Assembly: GCA_017399065.1 (NCBI GenBank)
Contig: JAFQEL010000033.1
Location: 1-64,000 of the forward strand
Length of the DNA: 64,000 nt
Reading direction: 5' to 3'
DNA from: Clostridia bacterium
Lineage (GTDB): Bacteria; Bacillota; Clostridia; Oscillospirales; Acutalibacteraceae
Within the stretch, counting starts at the first letter, position 1; every line of letters begins with the position of its first letter. Shown here piece by piece: positions 34,501 to 42,739 of the stretch. The translations under genes were made by a program, and so were the position numbers. Under the pieces are notes generated by a model that did no database searches, had not been told where the DNA came from, and worked only from the letters and a program-made list of their open reading frames with translations.

Positions 34501-36110
34501 TTAGCCTGAGCGATAGCTGCATCAAGAGCTGTGTAATCACATGCGCCGAGCTTTGTAAGGCCTGTGATAGCTGCGTTAAGTCTTGCTGCTGCTGCGTCGA
34601 TGATAGCCTGGTTTTCACCAGCTTCATCTGCGATCATGTCACGAGTAACTGCCTGTGCTGCTGCAAGAGCTGCGTTGAACTCTGCTACAGAAGCGGATGT
34701 GCAGTTTGTTGTGTCAGCTGTTGCTGCTGCTGCGATAGCTGCATCAAGAGCTGTATAGTTACATGTGCCAAGCTTTGTAAGGCCTGTGATAGCTGCGTTA
34801 AGTCTTGCTGCTGCAGCGTTGATAGCATCCTGCTCTGTTGCAAGTGTGCCTTCAACGTTGAGAGCCTGTGCTGCTGCGAGAGCTGCGTTGAACTCTGCTA
34901 CAGAAGCGGATGTGCAGTTAGCTGTGTCAGCTGTTGCTGCTGCAGCGATAGCTGCCTGGAGAGCTGCAAGGTCTGCATACTCTACGGGAGGCTCTGTGGT
35001 GGGAGGCTCTGTGGTTGTATCGTCCTCGCCGCCTGCTGCGTCGCCAACTGTGATTGTTGCGTTTGTAACAATCCAGTTCTTGTCAGCAACTGTGCCATCA
35101 CCGTATGTTACCTTATTTGCATAAGTTGTAAGACCGGAAGCACAAACCTGAGGCATAGACTCATCCCAGTTACCGTTAACATTGGGGCTGTCCTGAACTG
35201 CCTCATATGACATTGCTGTGAACTGTGTGTAAGCGTTTGTTGTGTTGTAATAGCTGGAAAGGGGGTAGAAGAGCTTAGCTGTGCCTTTTGCATCCTCAGC
35301 AACTGTGAGGTTGAAAACTGCGATAGGCTGGTAAACGTTAAGAACTACACCAAAACCTGTCCATGCTTCGGAACCGGAAGCGTTGTTACCCATACCCATC
35401 TGGTAAACGTTGTAGATAAGGTGGCCGTTTTCGTCAACAATGCTGTTGCCCCACTGGTCAACTGCTGCTGTGTTGATCCAAGTGCCTTCAGCTGTACCCT
35501 TACCCTGCCAGTCCTTGGGAAGAACGCCACGAAGGCCTGACCATGAGTTGTGGTTGATCTGACCCTTAGCCTGTGTAAGAGCCTCTGTTACGAAAACAGG
35601 GTTCTCAAAGGTACCGTCGCCTGTGCCGTAATCGGCGCAGAAGTCAACCATCTTCGGATAGTCATCCATTGCTGTCTTACCTGCTACGTTAGCAGCCTTA
35701 AGGGGGTAAGATGCTGTAGATGTAACAACGGAGTAATCCATTTTTGTGGGAAGAAGCCACTCGTTATTATAAGCGGGTGTAAGCTGAATGCCGATTGTGT
35801 GGAAGTTGGTCTGTGCCCAAGTTTCAACACGAAGAACATCGCCTGCTTCTACGTTGACATCGAGTGTGTCATTTGCAGCGTTTGTGTCTGCAAGAAGTGT
35901 GTACTCGCCGGTTGATGTGTTGACCTTATAAATCTTGAAGCCCATCTTTACAGTGTAAGGATTGGTTTCAGGATTAATGTCTGCACAATCATCCCAAGTA
36001 AGATTATCAACAGATTCATCAAGCTGAATAGCGCTTGTGCTGATGACAACCATACCCACGAGCATTGCTGCTGCAAGAACAATTGCAAGCAGTCTCTTTG
36101 TGAGTTTCAT
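31554..36110 (-). CDS. Giant secreted protein: cohesin-like domain, 13 FIVAR-type repeats, beta domains
   Basis: A 1518-residue export product, Ala-rich and acidic, probably a surface stalk or scaffold. Signal peptide about 1-27. The N-terminal beta domain (about 45-365) opens with VEAGDVLRVETWAQTNF, has AVFNLTVAEDAKGTAKLFYP late and closes with NATITVGD, like the opening, penultimate and last strands of a cohesin. A TTTEPPTTEPP spacer precedes 13 helical repeats of 65-75 residues (377-1300) of the type YTALDAAIAxA, SxAEFNAALAAAQ, AAAARLNAAITGL. The C-terminus has two beta domains (about 1305-1518) with the TYTRTK and NGDGTLTWTI motifs shared with the 1238-residue protein. No dockerin or LPXTG. 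The start is at ACCAAGGAGGACTACAGCAA plus ATG. Confidence 0.65.
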   Translation of the reverse strand: MKLTKRLLAIVLAAAMLVGMVVISTSAIQLDESVDNLTWDDCADINPETNPYTVKMGFKIYKVNTSTGEYTLLADTNAANDTLDVNVEAGDVLRVETWAQTNFHTIGIQLTPAYNNEWLLPTKMDYSVVTSTASYPLKAANVAGKTAMDDYPKMVDFCADYGTGDGTFENPVFVTEALTQAKGQINHNSWSGLRGVLPKDWQGKGTAEGTWINTAAVDQWGNSIVDENGHLIYNVYQMGMGNNASGSEAWTGFGVVLNVYQPIAVFNLTVAEDAKGTAKLFYPLSSYYNTTNAYTQFTAMSYEAVQDSPNVNGNWDESMPQVCASGLTTYANKVTYGDGTVADKNWIVTNATITVGDAAGGEDDTTTEPPTTEPPVEYADLAALQAAIAAAATADTANCTSASVAEFNAALAAAQALNVEGTLATEQDAINAAAARLNAAITGLTKLGTCNYTALDAAIAAAATADTTNCTSASVAEFNAALAAAQAVTRDMIADEAGENQAIIDAAAARLNAAITGLTKLGACDYTALDAAIAQAKALDENDYTSTSWYSQAYLTSYLDAAEAVARDMVADEAGENQAIIDNAKDALLAAIAMLELRADFTALKAAIATAATADTANCTAASVAEFDAALAAAQELADSESSIGESRQAEVDAAAARLNAAITGLTKLGGCDYTALDAAITAYDALDKNAYTPNSWTASDVDALAAAAKAVARDLIADEAGANQATINAAADALDAAIKALVKVADKAALAAAIAAAPTDADAYTPDSWAAADLANVLAAANAVNADANATQADVDAQVAAIAAAVAKLALKADKAALAEAIAAAKTLDANDYTPDSWAAANLEAVIAAAEAVNADGNASDADVTAAIQSLRDAALLLEEKADTEALEEAIDTLPAIAEDDADPESWAAYEAALAAAELVFADPNATQAEVDKAEADLLAAISAVKEKDVVYCDYSALDEAIAAFEALVEAEYTPASYATVKAYYDAAKAVTRDMEYTVEAQDEIDFAADELNNSIALDLVKVADKTALKAAIDTVVDTANCTSASIAKYNAALADANAVYADANATQQAVDAATEALVAAQQLEKLPKVDYSDLEDAMAKFEALDATEWTDDSYAAAQKAYDAAAELVEADLYDDEQGENAGLVDEATDALNAAIAALEKAVDKTALKAEIDKAPSVEENLATDETWADYADALANAQDVYADDAATQNEVDAAAAELAAANAALATRGLVDYTALDAALALVPALGQDEYTAKSWKAYADAKAAAEAIARDLIDDKAGANQKTVDDAAAALDAAYKALTENKANITDVKYDNTGVYTTGTLKYDFYVNGAASKIQILAPDGGTMTFDRRSSRVTIVSYNEAGEVVDYAEEDPAYEVWSINLGLVATEYQVRAKYDYTWDTEYYAFTVEYAPYNTTAESFTATVGEYVDATEVVAAKGEVITFKAVTDSNAIKVQFVFADGGTSTYTRTKAVDNGDGTLTWTITRVFKQNVDINLRVKAPTGWATEYSGNVVVTMA

Positions 36111-36179
36111 TTGCTGTAGTCCTCCTTGGTATTTTTTAATTTAGCCGCGTTAGCGGTTAGATTACCGAAACTGTTTTTG

Positions 36180-37301
36180 TTATCCCGGCATATGCAGCTG
36201 CATATTAAGGGTATAACTAATGTTGTAGTTGTACAGGTCAGATGCTGTACTGATATCATTGATATCGACTGTAATTGTCGAGGGATCGTCAGCTGTGACA
36301 TCACCTGCATAGCAACGTGCACCTTCAAACTCACGTGTGAAGTTGTACATATCAGACATATCAGAGATATCGTTAATTGTAGTTTCACCGTCGCCATCTG
36401 TGTCACCGAAGAAGATGATCTCATAGCTGGCGTATTCTTCGCCCTTTAAGTCGTACACTGTTACGACTGTACCTGTGGCGAACATATCCTGTGAAACTGT
36501 GTATGTTCCGTTATTTACGACGAACTGATCCTGGAAGTTGCCACCTTCTTCAATAATAGCAACAGGATCGAAGCCGCAAAGATACTGATTCTCATCACCA
36601 TCAAAGGTCATAAGAGTAACACTGAAGCCGTCAGCTGCAACAAGCTCGGGCTCAACATATGCGCTACCGAGGCTGTAGCTGACAGGGTCAGCAAAAGTAA
36701 AGTTGAAGGGTGTTGCTGAGTTGTAATAAGTCATAGCATCGGACGGATCATTAACACCGGAGTAGTAATAACCGTCGTAGTCAGCGGGGATAAGCACGGT
36801 ACCTGTGCCTGTTGCGGAATCCTTAACCTTGAGCTGAACGGTGAAGCAATCAGCTGCAACACCTGAGCTGAAGGAGCCGATGCCGTTGTCAGCAGTAGCA
36901 CCTGCGATCCACTGGATACCAATGACACTGTGAGTAGCTGAGTAAGCTGAAGGAACAAAGCTTGAATCAGTTGTAGTAGTTGTTGTGCCGGGTACAGCTG
37001 TTACACTGTCGATGGGTGATGTAACGCTGCCGTCAACAAGCTCAAAGAAGTCTGTTGAGTAAAGAACGGGCCAGAACATTGTTACCGCATTGTAATTGTT
37101 CGAAAGACGAACAGTAAAGGTTACAACATCGCCGGGCTGTACTTCGTCAGCTGAAGCTGTAAGACCGATGCTCATAGCCTCGTTGCCCGTAGGTGTGCCG
37201 CCGAACGAAGAATCGATAGCAACACCGTTAAAGCAAAGGCAGGAAATGAGCATAGAAGCAACAACAATAACCGCTGCAAGCTTATTCAGTTTCTTAGTCA
37301 T
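36180..37301 (-). CDS. Secreted cohesin-like plus dockerin-like protein
   Basis: A 373-residue exported protein that looks like an adaptor scaffoldin. Signal peptide about 1-29. One cohesin-like domain (about 40-215): VQPGDVVTFTVRLSNNYNAV, then YSTDFFELVDGS, and ADCFTVQLKVKDSATGTGT near the end. A beta module (about 220-290, with YLCGFDPVAI and TGTVVTVYDLKG) precedes a dockerin-like pair: GDTDGDGETTINDISDMSDM, then GDVTADDPSTITVDINDIS. The second loop has an insertion in the calcium site. In Ruminococcus flavefaciens ScaC has one cohesin and one dockerin and links enzymes to the scaffold; that is the analogy. It lies 69 bp before the 1518-residue gene and 104 bp after the 1571-residue gene. 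Confidence 0.7.
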   Translation of the reverse strand: MTKKLNKLAAVIVVASMLISCLCFNGVAIDSSFGGTPTGNEAMSIGLTASADEVQPGDVVTFTVRLSNNYNAVTMFWPVLYSTDFFELVDGSVTSPIDSVTAVPGTTTTTTDSSFVPSAYSATHSVIGIQWIAGATADNGIGSFSSGVAADCFTVQLKVKDSATGTGTVLIPADYDGYYYSGVNDPSDAMTYYNSATPFNFTFADPVSYSLGSAYVEPELVAADGFSVTLMTFDGDENQYLCGFDPVAIIEEGGNFQDQFVVNNGTYTVSQDMFATGTVVTVYDLKGEEYASYEIIFFGDTDGDGETTINDISDMSDMYNFTREFEGARCYAGDVTADDPSTITVDINDISTASDLYNYNISYTLNMQLHMPG

Positions 37302-37325
37302 TGTGTAGCCCCCTTTGGGAGTTAA

Positions 37326-37369
37326 AGTAAAACTCTCCGAAGAAGCCGGAGAGGAATCTCCGGAGAGTT
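37326..37369 (-). terminator. Hairpin after the 1571-residue protein gene
   Basis: Stem AACTCTCCG/CGGAGAGTT, with an internal CTCCGG repeat, followed on the minus strand by TTACTTT. Probably a partial terminator before the adaptor gene. Confidence 0.6.
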
Positions 37370-37405
37370 GATATTGGGTTTATGCTGATAGTTGTGAGCT
37401 AAATA

Positions 37406-40400
37406 TTAGCCCATGAATGTACCGTCCTGAGGAACTGAGTACGGATCAAGAGTGTAGTTGTACATATCGGACATACTACCGATATCGTTAATATCGATCA
37501 TATCATCACGAACAACGTCAGCACCGTAGAAATATGCATTGTTTGCAGATGCATTGTCGTTTGCCCAGTTATACATATCGGATGCCTCGGAGATATCGTT
37601 AGTATCAACCATAGCATCACCTGTTGCATCACCGAAGAGAACGAGATAGTAAACTGTACCGTCATCAAGAGTGATCTTATCGCCTGTTGCGAGAGCACCA
37701 CCGGAGTTTGCGTTTGCCTCAAACTCGTAGGAAGCGCCACCCTGTGTACCAACGATTGACTCAATACCATCGTAGTAGTCGAATACAAGACCGCAGATGT
37801 AGCTGTAAGTAATGTCTGTCTCGTAATCAGGCTCCATCATTTCATTGATAACTGTTGTCCAGGAGTAGCCATATGTGCCTTCAAGGTCTGCGTAACCGCC
37901 AAGCTCTGTTGTGTCAAGGAGCTTGAGGCCTGCCTCGAGCTGCTCGAGAGCTTCAAGAGCTGCGTTAAGGAGAGCTGCGATTTCGTCTACTATTGCCTGG
38001 CCGTCTTCAGCGAGGAGGTCTCTTGCAAGAGCAATAGCCTCATCGTATGCTGCCTGGAGGTCTTCAAGACCTGCGTACTTCTCTTCGTAGTTTTCTTCTG
38101 CGAAGATAGCTTCTGCTGCGAGGATAGCTTCATCGAGCTGTGCATAGTCAGCAAGAGCTGCGCCCTTGAGTGTAAGACCCTTGTAAGCCTGGATGAGCTC
38201 ACGACGAGCTACGTTGATCTTGGACTGCTTGAGATTTGCATAATCAGTATCTGCACGGACTGTTCTTGCAAATGCAAGAGCTGTCTCAAGTGCTTCCCAA
38301 GAAGCTGTTGTGTAATCGTCGGGATTAAGCTCGGAGTTATACTTGCTGTTGATAAGGTTGTATGCGTTGTTGAGGTAGTTCTTGGAATCTGCTGTAACAG
38401 TCTTGGGAAGAAGACGCTCAGCATTCATTGTGTACATATGACCCTTATATGTGATCTCGAAGAGTGTAAGAGTCGGGATGTTAGCGAGTGCTTCCTCGTA
38501 AGCCTTAAACTCTTCCTCAGTTGCATCCTCACCGGGCTCCTCAACCTTCTGAGAATTGATAAGGGACTTGATGTCGCTTCTGTGATCTGCATAACGGTTG
38601 TATGTGTAGAGCACATAGTCTGCGTCTGCGAAGAAGAAGTAATCATCATCTGTGTAGACCTTACCTTCGTTGTCGCCTTCCATAGCGAGGAGAGCCTGCT
38701 CAAGAGACTCAACGCCTGCGCCCTCAGCACATGCATCAAGGTCTGCGATAGCTCTGGAGAGATTCTGAGCTGCTGCCTCATAAACGGAAGCATCGAATGT
38801 TTCCATTCTCTGGGGCTTAAGAACGATTGCCTGTGCAGCTGTAAGAGCATTGAGGTAGTTATCCCATGCGTTTGCAGCGTTTACAGTGTAAGTTGTTTCG
38901 TTACCGTCCTTATCCTTCTCAACGTATGTGAATGTGCCGCTGGAAGCGAAGTTATTCTCCTGACGGTTTGAGCCGAGAGCGGAGGAAACGATATTGGGAA
39001 GATTGTAGTCGTTGAAGACATAGAGCTTACGGCCAACTGTGAACTGAACTGGATCCATGCCGTCCCATGTCTCTGTAACGTTGAATGTTGTAGCGAAGTC
39101 GTATACGCCTGCGCAATCTGCAAGAGGCATATCCTCCTGATACTCGTTACCCTGAGAATCAGTAAGTGTTACCTGAGGAACAACTACGTCGAAGAAATCG
39201 ATAGAACCGAAGTAACCACCGTACTGAGTTGTGATGGGCTGGAAGCCTGCGTCAGCAACGAGAACACCCTCTGCAGTTGTCTCGAACTTAACGAATGTTG
39301 TTGTAGCGTCCTTGTTCTGAGCAGCGTTTTCGTCAACTGTTGTACGACCGTAGTCGAAGCTGAGATCGCCGATTGCACCCCAACCCTCGGATGAACCGAT
39401 GAATGCTGCGGGAGCATTTGCGATGTAGTGGTTGTTAACGCCACCTTCATCGCCGTAACCGTCAACCCAAACAATGGGGAATGCTTCGAGACCGTTTGCT
39501 GTCTGCTGCATCTCATAGGAGATAGCGTCTGCATCTTCGTCAGAAACCTGAGAAGCAACATATGTGAACTGATATGTTGTGATAGGCTCTGCTGTAAGTG
39601 ACTTACCGGACTCGTCAAGGATTTCGTATGTAACTGCGAAACGAACGAGACCGTCTGCGCTAAGGCTACCTGTTACGGGGAATGTCTTGGACTCACCACC
39701 GTTAAGGAGTGTGTTAGCTGTGTAAGTAACGTTAACTGCTGAGTTGTTTGTTGTGATGCTCTTGATCTTAATCTGGTAGAGAGCATCCTGATGGAAATCG
39801 CCGTTCTTGTCAGTGTAACCTGTGTTAACACCTGTGGAGTTGTTACGAACAACAAACTCTGTACCGGCGAGTGTGCGTGTTGCACTGATGATAACGTCAT
39901 CATACTCGATTGAGGGATCTTCAAGCTCCTGATCGCCTGTAAGACCAAGGATCATAGATACGAGCGGAAGAGCACCGGGGATAAGATTCTGACGAACACT
40001 GTAGAGACCTGTAAGAAGGCCCTTGATGATATCGCCGAGAGTCTGGTTAGTTGCGATTGAATCGAAGTTAGCAAGACCCTGAGGAATTGCACCGGGAATG
40101 ATAGCGTTGAGAATGTTTGTAACAAGACCAATGAGAACATTGGACATTGTGTTGTTAAGAGTACCGGATGCGTTTCTGTCGAAAATATCGAAGATATGCT
40201 CGATCTTGAGGTCGAGGATATTACCGATAATGAAGTCGATAAGAATGAACTGTGAACCTGTTACCTTTGCATCTTCGACAACGCCGTCGTCGTTAACGAC
40301 ACGGAGATTCTCGGGAAGCCAGTTAAGCGGGATGAGTGTAAAGAGAACATCATCAAGCTTCTGCCATGCTGTGAGGTTAGGATCGATCTGGCTTGTGTAG

Positions 40401-42121
40401 TAAAGGATACCGCCGTAGTTCTGAAGTGCCCAGTCTACTGCATGAGAGATTGTAGCATCAAAGCCGAGACCTGCGGGAATATCCATATTTGTGTAAGCGT
40501 TAGCATAGTATCTTGCAACGATAGCAAGAACTGCCTGCCAACCTTCGTCAGTTTCGGGGTTGAGCTCACCGGACTGAAGCTTTGCATAAACGTTCTCTTC
40601 GGGAACGAGGTCAGCAATAAGCTCGCAGAGTGCGTAAGCAAGAATTGAGCGAACTGAGTTAGCTGTATCGGGAAGGATGATATTGTCTGCATATCTTGCG
40701 ATAGCATCTTTACCGAAGAAGATAACTGCATCTTCAAGTGTTGCGAAGGAGTCAATTACTTCGTCCTCGGGGATTGTGATGTATTCGCCAAGGAATCTTT
40801 CACCGTAAACCTTGAGAAGCTTCTTAGCATTGTTAAAGAGGTTTGTGATGATCATATCGTTAGAGCCTGCTTCCCAAACAAGTTCGGGAGACTTAGCTGT
40901 AACCATGACATCAAGCCACTCTTTAAGAATGTTGTTGAAGTTTGTGAAGAACTGCTCGCCGGGCTGGAAGTTATGAGTCGGGATGACGTAGTTAAGGTTG
41001 ATAACATCAGCAAGCTCGTTAAATGTACCGTTCTCCATATTTGCTTCGTAAACGCTCTTTGCAGATGCGTCGTAGATGTAGGGAGCCTTACGGAGAGAAG
41101 TGAAAGCTGCTGAATCGTCCATGTAGTAACCGACCTTTACAAGTACGGGTGTACCGTCCTCGTTGAAGACCTGGTTGCCGTCGCCATCATACTCGTATCT
41201 GTAAATCTTCTGAGACTCATCGTACTCAGCCTGAGCAAGGTCATAGATCCACTCCTTGATCTTGGTGTTACCCCACGGAACAAGGAAGTTGTTGTATGCG
41301 TACTGAAGTACTGACTCAAACTGATCATAGAAGGAACCTTCGTCGATATCGATGAGGTTGGAGAAGTCGTATGTAATGCCATACTCAAAAGACTCTTCAA
41401 GCTCATCCTCGAGGTCGATGAGAAGGTCGTCGATGATGATCTGGAGCATCTGGTCGATTGTGGGCTTAACAGCGAGATCCTCGTACTCGACATAGTCGGG
41501 AGCATCATCGTCGTAAGCGAGATCGTAGAGGAGACCTCTGATAAGGTTGGGAGCATCAAGGTACTCTGCAACAGAGTCACCGAGAAGACCTGTGAGTGTG
41601 GGGCCAAGGTCAAGTGTGCCGTAGCCGTACTTAGCAAGGAGATTTGCGTTGTCGTTCAGGAAACCGAGAACGGAATAAAGAACGTCAAGGTCTGACTTGC
41701 CGGGTGTGGTTCTTCTGCAGCCGTTTGCTGCAAAGTTACCGTCGGGGTTGGTATTAAGAGATGCAAAAGAAAGCTCTTTACCAACGTCACCTGCGATAGC
41801 AACAGCTGTGTTCCAAACACCGCCATTGTAGATATCTTCAAGTGAATCAAGTGCAACGTCGATGCTGCTGAAGTTAAGAGTAACGTTGAGGACAGGAATC
41901 TTGAAGGAGTTAGTTTCAAGATCTGCAAGAAGTCCGTCAATAGCATCGAGAGCGATTGAAGCAAGCTGCTCTGTTGTGAAAACAGGCTTGTCAATACTGT
42001 CGTACTTTGTGATAGCATCGTCCTTATAATCTGCGTATGCTGCCGATGCACCAACTGCAAAGGTCGAGAATACCATGATCATAGCAAGGAGCATGCTAAG
42101 GAGTTTTTTGGATTTACTCAA
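37406..42121 (-). CDS. Giant secreted protein with large unknown N-terminal region and C-terminal dockerin-like module
   Basis: A 1571-residue export product. Signal peptide about 1-28. About 30-720 is a mostly helical, acidic region I do not recognise; 740-1050 is beta-rich. Three or so FIVAR-type helical repeats follow (about 1080-1390, ending ALNAALEALEQLEAG). A pre-dockerin module (about 1395-1490, YICGLVFDYYDG) leads to a dockerin-like pair: GDATGDAMVDTNDISEASDM and GADVVRDDMIDINDIGSMSD. The first codon is probably TTG at 42121, 8 nt after CGGAGG; an in-frame GTG at 42130 overlaps the ribosome site itself. It has a consensus promoter and a structured leader of about 300 nt. Confidence 0.68.
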   Translation of the reverse strand: MSKSKKLLSMLLAMIMVFSTFAVGASAAYADYKDDAITKYDSIDKPVFTTEQLASIALDAIDGLLADLETNSFKIPVLNVTLNFSSIDVALDSLEDIYNGGVWNTAVAIAGDVGKELSFASLNTNPDGNFAANGCRRTTPGKSDLDVLYSVLGFLNDNANLLAKYGYGTLDLGPTLTGLLGDSVAEYLDAPNLIRGLLYDLAYDDDAPDYVEYEDLAVKPTIDQMLQIIIDDLLIDLEDELEESFEYGITYDFSNLIDIDEGSFYDQFESVLQYAYNNFLVPWGNTKIKEWIYDLAQAEYDESQKIYRYEYDGDGNQVFNEDGTPVLVKVGYYMDDSAAFTSLRKAPYIYDASAKSVYEANMENGTFNELADVINLNYVIPTHNFQPGEQFFTNFNNILKEWLDVMVTAKSPELVWEAGSNDMIITNLFNNAKKLLKVYGERFLGEYITIPEDEVIDSFATLEDAVIFFGKDAIARYADNIILPDTANSVRSILAYALCELIADLVPEENVYAKLQSGELNPETDEGWQAVLAIVARYYANAYTNMDIPAGLGFDATISHAVDWALQNYGGILYYTSQIDPNLTAWQKLDDVLFTLIPLNWLPENLRVVNDDGVVEDAKVTGSQFILIDFIIGNILDLKIEHIFDIFDRNASGTLNNTMSNVLIGLVTNILNAIIPGAIPQGLANFDSIATNQTLGDIIKGLLTGLYSVRQNLIPGALPLVSMILGLTGDQELEDPSIEYDDVIISATRTLAGTEFVVRNNSTGVNTGYTDKNGDFHQDALYQIKIKSITTNNSAVNVTYTANTLLNGGESKTFPVTGSLSADGLVRFAVTYEILDESGKSLTAEPITTYQFTYVASQVSDEDADAISYEMQQTANGLEAFPIVWVDGYGDEGGVNNHYIANAPAAFIGSSEGWGAIGDLSFDYGRTTVDENAAQNKDATTTFVKFETTAEGVLVADAGFQPITTQYGGYFGSIDFFDVVVPQVTLTDSQGNEYQEDMPLADCAGVYDFATTFNVTETWDGMDPVQFTVGRKLYVFNDYNLPNIVSSALGSNRQENNFASSGTFTYVEKDKDGNETTYTVNAANAWDNYLNALTAAQAIVLKPQRMETFDASVYEAAAQNLSRAIADLDACAEGAGVESLEQALLAMEGDNEGKVYTDDDYFFFADADYVLYTYNRYADHRSDIKSLINSQKVEEPGEDATEEEFKAYEEALANIPTLTLFEITYKGHMYTMNAERLLPKTVTADSKNYLNNAYNLINSKYNSELNPDDYTTASWEALETALAFARTVRADTDYANLKQSKINVARRELIQAYKGLTLKGAALADYAQLDEAILAAEAIFAEENYEEKYAGLEDLQAAYDEAIALARDLLAEDGQAIVDEIAALLNAALEALEQLEAGLKLLDTTELGGYADLEGTYGYSWTTVINEMMEPDYETDITYSYICGLVFDYYDGIESIVGTQGGASYEFEANANSGGALATGDKITLDDGTVYYLVLFGDATGDAMVDTNDISEASDMYNWANDNASANNAYFYGADVVRDDMIDINDIGSMSDMYNYTLDPYSVPQDGTFMG

Positions 42122-42380
42122 GTTGTACACCTCCGTAAAATTTTTTGCGGGTTGCCCCGTCTATGCTCGGCACCCTTACGGGCGGCCAAATTGCCGATAG
42201 GGAATTTAATTTGCTTGCCGCATTCCTCCTTCTCATTCTTGCCGCAAAAACCAATCTGCCGTTTAGGGTAGGCCGAAGGCACTGCACATCAACTGGCTGC
42301 CGTCGGCATACTGTTTGCTTTTCAGCATGACCGGTTTTCGACGGCGGGTTTAATTGGCAGAAGCAATTTAACTAATTCTG

Positions 42381-42416
42381 AAATGACAATTGGGGGCACT
42401 ACCCCCTTTGTCATTC
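42381..42416 (-). promoter_or_regulatory. 5'-end hairpin in leader of dockerin-like protein gene
   Basis: Arms AATGACAA.GGGGG and CCCCC.TTGTCATT round a 5-nt loop. It begins within about 10 nt of the predicted transcript start, where it could stabilise the message. Confidence 0.6.
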
Positions 42417-42430
42417 TGGTAGTCATTATT

Positions 42431-42460
42431 ATATTAGTACTTTTCAAGGGCATTTGTCAA
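42431..42460 (-). promoter_or_regulatory. sigmaA promoter of 1571-residue protein gene
   Basis: Minus-strand TTGACA, 18 bp, TAATAT; a TATAAT lies 3 bp further downstream. Confidence 0.65.
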
Positions 42461-42698
42461 CTAAAATTAAGAAATAACTTCGGATTGTCCTATTTGCACA
42501 AGTAGAAAAAAAGATTTTTGTGCACATATACAAGGCTCTATTGTGTAGTAAATTTTGGTTACACTGTATATTGTGGTACAAGCTTGAAATTAAACAAAAG
42601 TATATATTTTATATTGCAGTTTTTCTGACAGATTACAACATTTTTATCAATGCGTCTCTTCTATATAATGTAAATAATATTATAATATAGTAATGAAA

Positions 42699-42732
42699 GC
42701 TCCCTGCGAATCGGGTAAGGATTGCAGGGAGC
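42699..42732 (-). terminator. Terminator of tyrosine kinase gene
   Basis: Stem GCTCCCTGC/GCAGGGAGC followed by TTTCATT on the minus strand. Confidence 0.7.
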
Positions 42733-42739
42733 AAAATTA

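Larger units (their letters stand above)
42122..42739. other. 618-bp gene-free region: structured leader, promoter, terminator
   Basis: From right to left: terminator of the tyrosine kinase gene (42699-42732), AT-rich DNA, promoter (42431-42460), a strong 5' hairpin (42381-42416) and a GC-rich, hairpin-rich leader of about 250 nt that includes a GCCGTCG/CGACGGC pairing near 42298-42347. No reading frame is convincing, and I cannot match the leader to a known riboswitch class. Confidence 0.55.

Noticed and set aside
42122-42424. Known riboswitch (cyclic-di-GMP, cobalamin or similar)
   Set aside because: Looked for the conserved cores and did not find them; left as unclassified leader.
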